Origin: Anseranas semipalmata
Taxonomy: Eukaryota; Chordata; Aves; Anseriformes; Anseranatidae
Length of the DNA: 64,000 nt
NCBI GenBank assembly: GCA_013399115.1
Contig: VXAA01007187.1
Coordinates: 370,914 to 434,913, forward strand
Reading direction: 5' to 3'
Shown one piece after another: positions 1-13,074 of the stretch (positions are counted from its first letter, which is position 1; every line of letters begins with the position of its first letter). The position numbers were made by a program, and so were the translations under genes. The notes under the pieces were generated by a model that saw nothing but the letters and a program-made list of their open reading frames with translations, was not told the DNA's origin and did not search any database.

Positions 1-1430
1 GACCAGAAGAAACAGTTCAGCTCAATTATCCAATGCAACATATATGAGTTTGTGTCTTGAATCAGTCACCTAAAATTCCTATAAACAGGCAGCAAGATAA
101 TTGTTTTCCCACATGTAAAATGAACTTGCTCAGGTATTCTAATACATAATCTCAGAATACAGCAAATTAAACAACCTAGAAACCAATAATCTAATGTAAC
201 GGACACTGCATTTCTCAAGTACAATTAAAAATTATTCAAAGGAACTTTTTACGGAGACACAATAGAAGCAACTGTACCATTTCAGCAAACTCGACCATAT
301 AAAAGAAACACATACCAAAAACATGACTGGGAATTTCTTTTTGAGTCAAGAGGAAAGCTCACTAAACTTGTAATTTTGTTGCTCAAATGAAGCATGAAAA
401 TAATGGCAATATTTTAATATGCTACAGAAAAGACATCTTTTTATTCTTTTAAAAATCTTTATGTTACAGGATGTTGCTTATGTGTGTTTAAATTTCTGTT
501 ACACAGCAGTTTTTACTTACCTGAAGACATTGCTTTTAATCACTACTGATGGAATGTAAATATATCTTTTTCTTTCAGGATCATTAGAAAAGATTACATG
601 GGGCCATGAAAAACTAATTTATTATGTTATCCCATATAACTCTAAGAAATGACAGGCTGGTACCAAAATATTTATCTTGGCCTAAGTATTCTGTGCATTA
701 GCAAAGTCAGCAGGCAATACTTAAACATTCATAAAACACAAAAGACAATACAGAAAGAATTTTAATAAACTTAACAACAACAACAAAAAACCTAGCTCTT
801 TAGCTATAGCCAAAAAGCACAGAAGAACAAAGAAAAGCTGTTTATCAAAGTTTCTCAAACACAGCAACCCAAGCTCCCTGGAATGCAACTTCAAATTGGA
901 CTTCAGGAACAATATTAGAAGGCCTACTCTGTCCAGAAGTCAGTAAAAAGGCTGACAGAAGATGTTTATCTTAGAAAAACACTGTCATCACTTTCCTCCC
1001 CCAGCCCTAAAACCTCCCACCCCCCGCCCCCAAAACAAACAAACTAAAACAAGCAAACAAAGAAAACCCTAATGTAACACGATGCCTAGCAAAGCCGTGT
1101 ATGTATCAGATTATCTGTGATATGGAAAACTCTGCTCTCAAAAAATGTGACTGGAAAGGAGTTGAGAAATTAAATGGGGTTTGGGTTTGTTTGTATGTTT
1201 TTAAGGGGAAAGAGCAGAAAAGATTCCCATACACAATTTTCCTTTCTTACATATCTTATATTCTATGTATCAGAACATTCTGACTATAAATTGGAAAATA
1301 CAGAGGCAAAACAAAAACATTCTACAAAGAAGATTCAAGTATCTCATTATACAATGCTACATGGAACACATTCAGCTCCTACAAAATCTTGAATTCAATA
1401 TATTCCAGTCAAAAATTCAGCATTCTGAGA

Positions 1431-1482
1431 ATTTGTCTACTCTGAGAAATTCTAATCTGACAAATTTGTCTACTCTGAGAAA
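1431..1482. repeat. Short direct repeat, 33-bp period
   Basis: A 19-base word beginning ATTTGTCTACTCTGAG occurs at 1431-1449 and again, exactly, at 1464-1482. The period is 33 bp, so this looks like a local tandem duplication of one unit, with a weaker related word just upstream. No function is apparent. Confidence 0.8.
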
Positions 1483-4235
1483 ACTATTATGTAAAACAGT
1501 TTACAACCAATTATAATGGACACAGCCATCATACTCTCACAATATCACTCTTGCTGCTAAAAGACAGCAAGTAGAAGCCCATATATGCTACTTCTTCAAC
1601 ATATTATTTTGTATCAAATATTAAGTTTGGGTTTATTTTCTTGCAGAAGTTTTTATGAGGTAAATGCATAATGTAACTTAAGTATGGGAGAACTACAGAA
1701 ACAGCCAACCAGCAATGAAGTTTCATGTCTCTTCATTACAGTTACCTTACAAGAAAATGTTTGGCTTTTGCAGCCCCTTTCGGAGGTGTTTAAAGGGTAT
1801 TAACATTTGCTTTTTCACTCTCATGCTTCCTTTAGTGTGGATAAAGAAGCAAAGAAAGAATAAAATATGGTCTGCATTTACAGGTAAAGCCTGCCTTTAG
1901 CTTTGATTCCTTTTTGCTATAAAGGACACAGCATGAAAAAGTGCTCTGAGCTTAACTTTCTTAATTTTATATGCAAATTTTTGCTATGCTACCCCAGGCA
2001 ATGATTGGTAAATAGTACTAAAAATTTTCCTTCTCTAAAGCTGTTTTTGCTGAACAGAAGCAGACACTTTCCAAAGTATAGCTTATAGCTTTTGGGGAAC
2101 AAGCATAATTTCCGTACTGAAATCAGTAAACTTCCAACAGGAAAGAGAATTTAAAATTTAACAAAATTTCAAAATGGTGAGTTATTTTACATAGAAGGAA
2201 AGAGTAATGTTTCAGTGTAAACATCTTCCACATTAAACCATTCCCATTTTTCAAAATAAATACATAAAAACACACCCTACTCACAAATGTTGTTTTGTTT
2301 CGAAGTTGACCTGTATTTTGAAAGCCAACAGGTATTCAGAGAACCAAACAAAACATTCATTTCTAGTTGATCTAAATACCTAATCCAATCCAAAATTAAA
2401 CAAAACCCTAAACATATTTCAGTTCTGTACAAAGTACATTTCCCAATCTTTCCAAATGACAACTGAATTAAAATATTCCAAAAACCATGTCCATCTAATT
2501 CAACCAATTGATTAGCTGTATGTCATTAACATGATATTGTTTAGTTATTCTAGGTATATAACAGTATACGTATTATCAAGAGTTTTTCCTTCCCACAGAA
2601 AGCACACCCCAGTCTATCCATACAATAGATTCAAAGCCTTTGACTCATTGAACTATAAGCACAGACTCCATATCAGGGAATTTCCAAACATTTTCAATTA
2701 TAACTCTGATAGAAATTATTTCACAGCCACAAAATCAACTTTAAGTATCGGTTTGCATTTTGTCAATGTTTGAGTTTAAATGAACAATGGAAACTCAGTT
2801 CTTGGATATCAATGGGTACCACCAGTGCCCTTTTTTTTGTATTGAATTAGATATCCAACAGATTCTCAACCAAGTCTCTTCATCACGTGGCTAACATGGA
2901 AGAAGACTTAGCTTTTTGGGGGGAGTGTTGCAGAAACTGTTGAAAAAAATTTAGGACAAGGAAGCACAAGAAAATGATTGACTTCAGATAAATCCTGTTA
3001 GGCTACAGAAGAAAAACACCAGTATAAGTAGAATGGATACATATACTTATTTGACAGAATATTGACACTAGAAGGGCAAAAACATTAGTGAAGAAGGAAT
3101 TAAGACTAGCTCCTTAAGAAAGCTTTGCTGGGGCATGCTTAGGTTCATTAGCAAAGGCCATGTTTAAACTGCTAAGGGCACTTCCTCATTCCTGGGTTTG
3201 TGTCCAGCCTCTGATTAACTCTTCATCTCACACCAAGGTGAGACCTCAATACACAACAACTACCCTCTCTACTGTTTTGTTTTATCCCCCACCCCTGAAG
3301 AAACTTGAGTCCATAGCCCAGGTCTCCATCTGGGTGACCAGCCACACAGTCCTTCAAAGCACATTTGAAGACCAAGTCCACCACTCAGAAGACATAACCT
3401 AAAACATCAAAACTTAGTACTGCTTTGGCTAATTAACAGGAAACAAAAAAACATTGTTGATATTAAATATTTGTCCTTTCACAAATGGCAGCTGCTCTGA
3501 AAACAAACACATAGAGAGCTTACTGGTAGTGCTGCAGGAAGAAAACCAGGAAAACCAGTTATCAATTAATAAAGCAGAATGTTCTGACAGCATCTCATCA
3601 GAACTACTCAAACCAGAGATCCTTAGCTAGGCTCACAGTAACCTGAAAAGCTCTGGAAACTAGTCACACTATATAAAAAGAATCCTTATCGTTACACACA
3701 AACATCTGTTTATAATGATACTTGTAGAAAGAGAAATATTTAACATTAATCTCCTTTAAACTCTCAACGCTTCAAATCTACAAGATAAGGCATAATTGGT
3801 AAAGGCTGCTGATGAAAGAAAGTCGAGACTCTATATCTTCCTTTAGGTAGCTCCTCTGCCTTGTAATACTACATTTTCTCCAAAATTTCCTTGAATGAAA
3901 TTCACATCCTTGAATGAACACAAGCATTATTCAGAATTCAACACCATGCATGCCAGAGAACCATCATGTAAATAACAGAATATATTTTGCCACTGCAATT
4001 ATTCATCCAGAAGCAATTGTTCCACATAGCTTGAGGATACAAGTATGTTGTTTACCAACAGAACCTGACTTTCCTTTGAGCTCCCTGGTTGCTTCCATAA
4101 AATAAACTAATATAGTAGTAATTATACAGTGTATATTTTAATAGCAGCATATTCCCTCTTATTTTTGACAGGCATGCAATGCTATAGAATAATAATTTTC
4201 TACTGGTACATGCAGGAGATTTTCATTCTAAACTA

Positions 4236-5440
4236 GAATGAATCATAGAATCATTTAGGTTGGAAAGGACCTCCAAGATCTTCCAGTCCAACCTATAACC
4301 TAACACTAACAAGTCCACCATTAAACCATGTCACTAAGCTCTAAACCCAAACGTCTTCTGAAACCCGCCAGGGATGGTGACTCACCCACTTCCCTGGGCA
4401 GCCTATTCCAATGCCTAACAACCCTTTCAGTAAAGAAGTTTTTCCTAATATCCAACCTAAACCTTCCCTGGCACAACTTCAGCCCTTTTCCCCTCGTCCT
4501 ATCACCTGGCGCTTGGCAGAAGAGACCAATCCCCACCTTGCTACAGCCTCCTTTAAGGTACCAGTGGAGAGCCTCCTCTTCTCCAAGCTAAACAACCCCA
4601 GCTCCCTCAGCTGCTCCTCGTAGGACTTGTTCTCAAGACCCCTCACCAGCTTCGTTGCCCTTCTTTGGACACACTCCAGCAACTCAATGTCCTTCCTGGA
4701 GTGAGGGGCTCAAAACTGAACACAGTACTTGAGAGGTGCGGCCTCACCAGAGCCAAGTACAGGGGAACAATCACTTCCCGAGTCCTGCTGGCCACACTGT
4801 TCCTGATACAAGCCAGGATGCTGTTGGCCTTCTTGGCCACCTGAGCACCCTGCTGGCTCATATTCAGCTGGCTATCAACCAATACTCCCAGGTCCTTCTC
4901 TGACAGGCAGCTTTCCAGCCACTCATCCCCCAGCCTGCAGCGCTGCTTGGGGTTGTGCCCTAAGTGCAGGACCCGACACATAGCCTTGCTGAACTTCATA
5001 CAGTCGGCCTCAGCCCATTGGTCCAGCCTATCCTCCTGCAGAGCCTTCCTGCCCTCGAGCAGATCAACACATGCGCCTAACTTGGTGTCATCTGCAAACT
5101 TACTGAGGGTGCACTCGATCCCCTCATCCATACCACTGATTAAGGTATTCAACAGAACTGGCCCTAATACTGAGCCCTGGGGGACACCACTCGTGACCGG
5201 CCTCCAACTGGATTTAACTCCATTCACCATGACTCTTTGGGCCTGGCCACCCAGCCAGTTTCTAACCCAACGAAGCGTACGCCAGTCCAAGCCATGAGCA
5301 GCCAGTTTCTTCAGGAGAATGCTGTGGGAAACGGTGTCAAAAGCCTTACTGAAGTCAAGGTAGACCACATCCCCAGCCTTTCCCTCGTCCACTAAGAGCA
5401 TCAAGCAGGACCTGCCTTTCATAAACCCATGCTGACTAAG
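4236..5440 (-). mobile_element. CR1 LINE, 5'-truncated, minus strand (same sense as CDKAL1)
   Basis: The element reads from about 5440 down to a CR1 3' tail at about 4236 (GATTCTATGATTC-type ending on the minus strand). The upstream part keeps a 259-codon open frame at 5422-4643 with reverse-transcriptase landmarks: [27 protein letters not shown] and the catalytic FADD (in [10 protein letters not shown]). The downstream part is in shifted frames ([11 protein letters not shown] and [16 protein letters not shown] are still readable), so frameshifts separate the blocks. It starts at the [10 protein letters not shown] region, so the 5' UTR, ORF1, the endonuclease and early RT are missing, the usual result of truncated target-primed reverse transcription. 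It is non-autonomous. Its last 53 bp match the copy at 14.3 kb exactly, in opposite orientation. Confidence 0.96.
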
Positions 5441-8400
5441 CCTGAAGTAACAGCTAATTCCATAAAACTATTTATATTTTTAAGTTAGTTTGCTGAACCT
5501 GCTAAAATTGTTGGCAATATAAAATGCTATCTCTGCTCAGAAAGTCTCTCAAAATAGGTTGGGTTTACAAAAAAGAAGCAGCAATATCAGTTATGTATCT
5601 TTTTACGGTCACTAAAATTCCATTAAAGAAAATTCCGAAATCAATTAAAAGTCTTGCAATTTAGCCCAAGCTATCCCAGGACATCATTCCACACAACATT
5701 TAAAGCACAGGATCGTTTTAACTTTTGTGTCTCCTTGGGGCACTCTTCACCAATGGCAGCAATTCCAGCCTTCCACTTCATGAACTAAGCAAAAACACAT
5801 TGTCATACATAGAGTTGTTTTTGGAAGGAAAGAAAGAGCTCTCTCATAACTGCAAATACAATTTCCTAAAATATAGCATTGAATGTGATACAGTAAATTT
5901 TGAAAAAACATACCACTGAAGTGATGACACAAAGAAAGTGCTGTACTATCAGCTGTGGAAAAACTCTTTGCATAAACATCCTTACAGAAGACATTTGTTC
6001 CCTACTAAAAGACCACTTTACTACATTTAGCAATACTTTTTCTTTTACTAGCTGTCTTACAAAAATCTGTTATATAATGTGATTTGACAAGGCTGTCCAT
6101 GTTAAAAAAAAAATACAACTACCTACTGAAAGTTGAAATTGACAGAAAAACCATTCAAGTTAAAACAGCTAAAACTTCAATATTCTACTTTTAGTTAATA
6201 GTTAATAGTTTCAGATGGATTAGTTTGTTAAAAAAAGAATTTTTGTGAATTATTAAAGTCAATGTCAGTCATAACTTCTAAAGTACTGTGGATGTCAGAC
6301 ATAAATCCATACAAAGTATGCAAACAAACTCAACTTCAGGACACATTAACATATATAAAATAATTGTCAAAACCTTAGTTCAGTGCATTATGAAATTATG
6401 CAGAACGTACCACGAACTTGCAACACACTTAGTTTTTGACTATACCAAATTTAAGATACAAAAATAAAATACAGAAAGAAAGAAATATAAAGAGCATTTT
6501 ATTTCAAAGGTTGGAAAAGTACAAGATACAGGCTGATATCTGTTCGGCCATGATGATTTCGGTCACCTCTTTTTAATCAGTTGATTTAAATCAAGTCTAC
6601 ACTTGTAAAAATAATTTGTACACATGTAAATTTTAACAACATTGTCATCTGTTGTCATCTAGTTGCCAATCTCAGCAGAGTGTTAAATTTTGTTTTTACA
6701 AAACTATGATATAGACCAAAAAAATAAAGGTCTGGACTCTAAAATACATTGAAACAAGTACTTACTAACCTATACAAAGTATGTAAAACTTTCAAAAACA
6801 AGGAATGAAATAAACTTACAGACTAGACCGCTGACTACTTGAAATGGCTTGCAGACATGTAATGCTGCATATACTACAGCTTGGAAATACTTGCTACATA
6901 GAGACTTCCAACCCAGAGGTTGCAGTATGTAAATGACTGAAGAAAAATTGGGAGCATCTGATTACAACACTAAAGCTCCATTTGACAACATACTACTGCT
7001 AGAAATAGTGACAAGATGGCAATTGGCATCTAGAAACAAACAGTGATCACCTGAATAAAGCATTGTAGAGAGCTGTTTTAGTGCTGAGATTTAAGGACTT
7101 ATATCAAAATGTCCTTAAATACAGGTCTTCTAACCATTTTTGGTGTGTTCCATTAACTGCAACATCCCACCTTTGGGCCTTATCAAGTTGTGTACTATAA
7201 GACTATATATCTACAAAACACTGCAAATAACATTAGTCTCCCTTTTCTTACATGACTTGATCATGTAGTTGTACAAAATCATCACATACTGTTTTTTGCT
7301 GCTGTTCTTCTAAGACACTTTAATTCTCCCATGAATAATTCCAAAGTGGAAAAACTTTTCATCACACATCTGTACCTCTCTGTATCTTGCACCAGAGCTT
7401 CATCAACGCATCTTCTCAGAAAATGGAAAATTGTTGAAGAGCGTGTGGTTCAGTAACTCAGCAATGACTTTAATGAATTTGAATTGCTTAAGTCTTTCAC
7501 TGAATTGATGAAGAGTTTCTGCAGCCCAGCTGCAGCAAGCTGGCAGTAATAAATTCTCCATACACAGCAAACTAAGTATCTAACTATTTCATGACTGTTT
7601 CTAAATATGTTGAAGCTGGAGGCAAAGCCTCTTATTTTACAACTCAGTACTTGCTTCTTTTCTTATTTCCACTAACAAAGGTACTAGTGTAAGGCCAAAT
7701 AAGAATAGAACTCCCTGGAGATGCCTGCTGTGAGACATGTCATAGCATTTCTTTATGAAATTTTAAAACAATAGCTTAGGGGCAACTTTTTCCACTAAAA
7801 ATCAAGTTATTTTGAGAGAATCAATATTTATAATAAGGGCCACAGTACAACAGATGAATTGAATTATTGAATTTTCAATCCAAATGTACAATCCTTGAAG
7901 TTCAAAATGCTTTCCAAAATTTCACATTTATTGTCTGCAAAGACAAACCAAGCTCTAGAGTTTTTCCTTCTAGTTATATCATGCAAATACATCTTTATGT
8001 TAATTTAACGTGGACTTTATGGCATGTATATACAACAATAACAAGACAGACAAGTCTGATTTTTTTTTTCTTTCTATACAATAAATCTGAATAAAATTTA
8101 AATACTAACCTAGGTAAGGCCACAATCCTGACTGTATTACCCATATTTTCTCTTTGCTTTCTTTGTCATATTCCCTTGCTAAATTGTTCTAAGTTTCTTT
8201 AGAACATTTCAATGGGTATTTAGTGCTAACAGAATAACACTCTTATTACGCTACTAATAATACAAAAGTACTTGAGAGATATACCTGGATGAAAGGAAAA
8301 GAATGTAGTGTTCCTTTTCTACCTGCATACCGTGCTATTACCAGGAATGATCACTACATAATAAACATGACCATCAAATGGCAGCTTTTAACCTGCACAG

Positions 8401-9977
8401 TGACTACTTACCGATTTCAAAATCACCTATCTTGTACTACTGAAAACTTGTAACCTTCTGAAATGTATTTCCCATACTGTTTCTCCACCAAAGTAGGAAG
8501 TGTATTTACACATCTTGTATTTCAGTTACTGAACAGATCATTAAATTCATACAGGTTTTAGAGACTTGTTCTATTAAAATAATAATTCTGAGACATGGCA
8601 GTATTCCTGTCTGTCATAACAGACAATCTAATTCACAGCAACAACTGCATTAATTGTACAAATCTAAGCAGTAGGAGAAATTCTGTGGCAGTCATAGAAA
8701 TTTTGTAGTAGTTATAGATAAGCTTCATGGAAGAAAAAGAGGAGTTTGGCTTGCAGGACAGCAAGGTTTTAACAAAAGCAAAAGAAAAAGATATTTACAT
8801 TGTTAAGCAGGTAACGTAGACTCAGAATTTCTGAATGTGGACTTTGATTAGGAAAAGGACTTTTCTTTTACATAGTGCTGATAGGAATAGCCAGAAGTCC
8901 ATCATGAACGTGAATAACCCCCATTGTGGGTCCCTAAATAAGGATAGATTTAAAAACACATTGAAGCATTGGAGACCTACTTTTTACTAGAACAGTTATG
9001 ACAGTCAGCTGTAAAACCCAGTGCTTACACTGTTTGCACATGCCACCAAATATGACATTACATATTGTATTTATTGCTATAACTTTGGTTCAAAGAATTT
9101 GATTCAAAGATGGAAGGAGATGCTATATGTAAATTACCTCAATATTTTTTTAATAAACCTTCAACATGGCACACAAACACAGAAAACAACACCTATGCCT
9201 TCATGGAGGTTGCATGAGAAATGAACACAAAAATATTTGAAAATGTTTATTTTTGAAAGATAGGCACAATTTAGATACAAATAACAAATAATTAAGGTTC
9301 AGTAAAACTAACATACCTATGAAACACAAGAGTTTTAGGCAAATACTAGGACAGAGTACCGTACTGCATGAAAAACTTTTGATGTTTGGCTGGATCCATG
9401 TGACATCATTACAAATATCCTATTGAAGTTGAAAGCAGAAGTCTGACACTACTTGTTACATGGAAAGCCATTAGTCTTATTTGTTTCAAATTAACCCTCA
9501 AAACTTTGTATGGCTTACAGAATCATCCTAGAAGTCCTCTAGGAAACCCATTATGAGAAAAAGCAACATATCTTAAAAGTGCTTTCAGAATCCTACAAAA
9601 GTTTTCATGAAATTTACTGTTATCATTGAGTGAGAAAAATTACTATCTTCCCTTTTAAGAAAGCAGCAACAGAGTAAAATGAACAAATCTTACAGTATCC
9701 CCTTCATCATGACAAAATGCATGCATGGAACTTCATCTGAGCAAGCCTAAAATCAAAATGAAATAATTCTTGTGGTAGGACTACGTTTTGTAAATAGTGG
9801 CACACAACATAATGACAGCATGGCTTTCTACCACAAAGGCACCACTAGACACAGCCACGACATATTAAGAACACCAATACTGTAACAGAGCCATTTTGTA
9901 TCAAGATCATTACATGTGAAAATAAGACTTGGTACGATTCAAAGGCTGACTTTTATTGTTGGGATAAAACCCCTTAC

Positions 9978-10081
9978 CTTGAAAAGACTGTTTGGCTCTG
10001 TCCACTAGTTCTTCAATGGGATAGCTTGCTAGATCTCCTCTGGCATGCTTAGTTTTGCAGTATGTACATGCATTGAGACAC
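9978..10081 (-). CDS. CDKAL1: CDKAL1 coding exon with radical-SAM CxxxCxxC motif, 104 nt
   Basis: On the minus strand the acceptor is CTAAACAG and the donor is CAAG followed by GTAAGG. The first G completes the glycine split from the 45.9-kb exon; 34 codons follow, then a last G in phase 1. The protein begins [19 protein letters not shown] and ends [16 protein letters not shown] is the CxxxCxxC motif whose three cysteines bind the [4Fe-4S] cluster that cleaves S-adenosylmethionine (about C214, C218 and C221 in the human protein, from memory). All three cysteines are intact, so the catalytic core is preserved here. Differences from human that I recall are conservative: GD for GN, and IEE for IDE. 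The next exon, expected to begin EGVCEIW, is not found in 1-9977, so it lies beyond the window edge. Confidence 0.98.
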
Positions 10082-10744
10082 CTGTTTAGGAAATGAAAAT
10101 GCTCAGTTTCTTGCCAAGAAAGCCTTTACATGCACAACTATATTTATTAAGAACATCTGAAAAAAGAGCTTTTATATATACAACCAAAAAATAATAGTAT
10201 TCTGTTTTGAAATCAATAAACTAAACTGATTTCAACAGTGTTTGTCTCATACTTCCTTAAAATATCCTTCATGTCTACATAAAGAATGAAAAAAATGATC
10301 AGTAGAAACCATGTATTACAATTCAGAGTGGGAATTTACATCTTTTTAGAAAGCTGTAACAGGATAAACAGTTGTTCATTACTAAATCATTACTAAAGAC
10401 AAATATCCAGACTTCCAGTCCCACTATTTATACAAAAATTCCAACCTGAACAAGGAAGGGAAAATAAAAATTAATAAATCATGAAAAACTATGCATAGAT
10501 TTTTAAAAGTCTGTATTCTTGAAAACACATTTGAGTTAGATTTTCCTTCTTTCATTTAGCTTGTATAAACCAAATAAATAATATAACAAAGACCAAATCA
10601 TCAGCTGTGAAGACAGCTTGGCACAAAATATCTCGGAGCTTATACAAATCTCCCATAAGAAACTAGAGGAACAAAGTGAATGGCTTGAATTTACCTGACG
10701 TAGTAACAAAGGCATATTCATTCAAAGTAAGCGCAGGGAAGGAT

Positions 10745-10765
10745 CAACAACAACAACAACAACAA
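10745..10765. repeat. (CAA)7 microsatellite
   Basis: Seven uninterrupted CAA units, about 660 bp upstream of the radical-SAM exon in transcript order. A plain trinucleotide repeat that may be length-polymorphic. Confidence 0.95.
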
Positions 10766-11599
10766 CCACACCACATCACTCATTGCAGGTTTTTCTTGAA
10801 TTAGCCTTTGGATCCTGGCAGTACCATAAATGTGAATGTAGTAAGCACAATGTTAAGTGGAGTTCATTGTACTCCTCCCCCCCTTTTTTAAAGCTGACAT
10901 GGGCCTACATTTTTTTATAGGTTAAATCATTTCAAACTTCAAAAAAAATTATAAATATCTCTCTTGTTCATGGTTATTGGATCTTAACAAATTCTTACAG
11001 CTTCAATACAGTAAAGCATTTGTGTGCAAAAAAGGCTAATGCTGGAACTACAGGGGTAATATTATATAACTTCCAAAACAGTAATGAAGAGGCATAGATA
11101 GCGCCAGGTGGTTTCTGAAGGAGAAGTCACCAGCTACAATACCGTGTTTACCACTTGGATATACTATCTTGTCTTCTATTACAGTGTCTAATAACTCTAT
11201 GACTAGGTAGTTACTCCTTTGCAAACTCTAAAGGTTCTCCTTCACAAAGATTCCCCTCACATGTTAGTTACACCTTGTTTGTACAATCAGTGGATTAGGA
11301 AGCGGAAAAAATTGCTCAGGTATTCTCAGGTGCCCTTCTGCCCCTCAGCTTGACCCTGAGACTTTCCTCTACCAACTCAATCTTACTTTCTGCCAGAGGA
11401 CAGTTAGAGAGTTCCTGATGCTCTCTGCTAGCTTGGATGTTGAAAACTACGTATTGACTTATTTATGTATATTTTTTCTTTCCTATCAGATCACAATGTC
11501 AGATTTCAGTGTCCATTTTACATAAGAAACCTTTAAAGAGGCTGCTTGGCCATAGTGATGAGAATGTTCTATTAAGAACTACAACTGTGTATGAAATAT

Positions 11600-12974
11600 A
11601 AGCAAAGCAGAGACATTCAATGCTGCCTTTGCCTCTGTCTTCAACACCGATGATGGGCTTCGGGACCCCGGGTGCCCTGAGCTGGAGGACCGTGACAGTG
11701 GGAATGATAAACTCCCAGCCAACCCCAAACATGTGCGGGATTTGCTGCTCCACCTGGAGCCATACAAGTCCATAGGTCTGGATGGGATTCATCCCAGGGT
11801 GCTCAGAGAGCTGGCTGATGTCATCGTGGGACCTCTCAGTTATTTTTCAACGGTCTTGGGAATCTGGAGAGGTCCCGGTTGACTGGAAGTTGGCAAATAT
11901 TGTGCCAATTTTCAAGAAGGGCAAGAAAGAAGACCCTGGTAACTACAGGCCTGTCAGTCTCAAGTCAGTGCTTGGTAAAATTATGGAGAAGATTATCCTT
12001 GAAATTATTGAAATGCACCTGGGGGACAATGCAGTCATTGGTCCCAGCCAACATGGGTTCACGAGGGGTAGGTCCTGCTTAACAAATTTGATTTCCTTTT
12101 ATGATAAGATCACCCATCTAGTCAATCAAGGGAAGCCAGCTGATGTAATCTTTTTGGATTTCAGTAAAGCTTTTGACACAGTTTCCCATAGGATCCCACT
12201 GCACAAAATGTCCAGCATACAGCTGGACAAAAACATCATACGATGGGTGAACAATTGGCTGACGGGTAGGGCTCAAAGGGTTATGGTGAATGGGGCCNNN
12301 NNNNNNNNNNNNNNNNNNNNNNNNNNNNNNNNNNNNNNNNNNNNNNNNNNNNNNNNNNNNNNNNNNNNNNNNNNNNNNNNNNNNNNNNNNNNNNNNNNNN
12401 NNNNNNNNNNNNNNNNNNNNNNNNNNNNNNNNNNNNNNNNNNNNNNNNNNNNNNNNNNNNNNNNNNNNNNNNNNNNNNNNNNNNNNNNNNNNNNNNNNNN
12501 NNNNNNNNNNNNNNNNNNNNNNNNNNNNNNNNNNNNNNNNNNNNNNNNNNNNNNNNNNNNNNNNNNNNNNNNNNNNNNNNNNNNNNNNNNNNNNNNNNNN
12601 NNNNNNNNNNNNNNNNNNNNNNNNNNNNNNNNNNNNNNNNNNNNNNNNNNNNNNNNNNNNNNNNNNNNNNNNNNNNNNNNNNNNNNNNNNNNNNNNNNNN
12701 NNNNNNNNNNNNNNNNNNNNNNNNNNNNNNNNNNNNNNNNNNNNNNNNNNNNNNNNNNNNNNNNNNNNNGAGGTTCTTCACTGAGAGGGTTATCGCGCAG
12801 TGGAACAGGCTCCCCAGGGATGTAGTCACGGCACGAAACCTATCGGAGTTAAGAAGCGTTTGGACTGTGCTCTTAGTCATATGGTCTGAATTTTTGGGCA
12901 GACCTGTGTAGTGCTAGGAGTTGGACTCGATGATCCTTATGGGTCCCTTCCAACTTGAGATATTCTATGATTCT
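11600..12974 (+). mobile_element. CR1 LINE, 5'-truncated, plus strand, interrupted by assembly gap
   Basis: From about 11600 the plus strand reads as CR1 ORF2 between endonuclease and RT (ETFNAAFASVFNTDDG, then IHPRVLRELADVIVGPLS). It then moves to another frame near 11840-11850, continuing as WESGEVPVDWKLANIVPIFK, HGFTRGRSCLTNLIS and [14 protein letters not shown] up to MVNGA at the gap. After the gap it resumes at RFFTERVIAQWNRLPRDVV and ends in the CR1 tail TATTCTATGATTCT. A one-base-type frameshift thus lies before RT, and the catalytic FADD block falls inside the Ns. It keeps the most 5' sequence of any CR1 copy here. Its 3' tail is the same subfamily type as the copy ending at 42.05 kb. 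Confidence 0.96.
12298..12769. other. Assembly gap, 472 N
   Basis: A run of 472 undetermined bases inside the CR1 element. Open frames that run through it are artefacts of translating N. In the other CR1 copies here the matching interval (MVNG to FFTERV) is about 800 bp, so the run is either an estimate that is too short or it hides a deletion. Confidence 1.
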
Positions 12975-13021
12975 AATAAACAAACAAATAAAAACAATCA
13001 TCTGTCAAACATAGGCTGACC

Positions 13022-13074
13022 TACAGGTTTTTGTTTGTTTGTTTGTTTTGGTTTTGCTTGTTTTTTTCTTTTAG
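13022..13074. repeat. T-rich low-complexity tract, (GTTT)n-like
   Basis: TTTG/TTTGG-type repeats with T runs, starting about 50 bp after the 3' end of the CR1 copy. A short frame of 61 codons across it is very rich in F and L and is not credible as a gene. Confidence 0.8.

Larger units (their letters stand above)
1..9977 (-). other. CDKAL1: CDKAL1 intron (partial, downstream of the radical-SAM exon)
   Basis: AT-rich intron sequence with no recognisable exon; its donor is at 9977-9976 (GT on the minus strand) and its acceptor is outside the window. It holds one CR1 insertion at about 4.2-5.4 kb and a short direct repeat at 1431-1482. The stretches 1-1430, 1483-4235 and 5441-9976 show only short A/T runs and small chance reading frames. 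A CAG followed by GTAAGT at about 521 on the minus strand looks like a donor, but no CDKAL1-like coding sequence precedes it. Confidence 0.85.

Noticed and set aside
521..545. Possible further CDKAL1 exon ending at a CAG/GTAAGT donor
   Set aside because: The sequence before it does not encode the expected EGVCEIW segment in the needed phase; taken as a cryptic donor.
11782..12825. 347-codon plus-strand frame
   Set aside because: It is CR1 ORF2 up to the gap, then translated N, then a frame after the gap that is not the CR1 frame. Not a gene.
12281..12880. 199-codon minus-strand frame
   Set aside because: Mostly N, with ends antisense to CR1.
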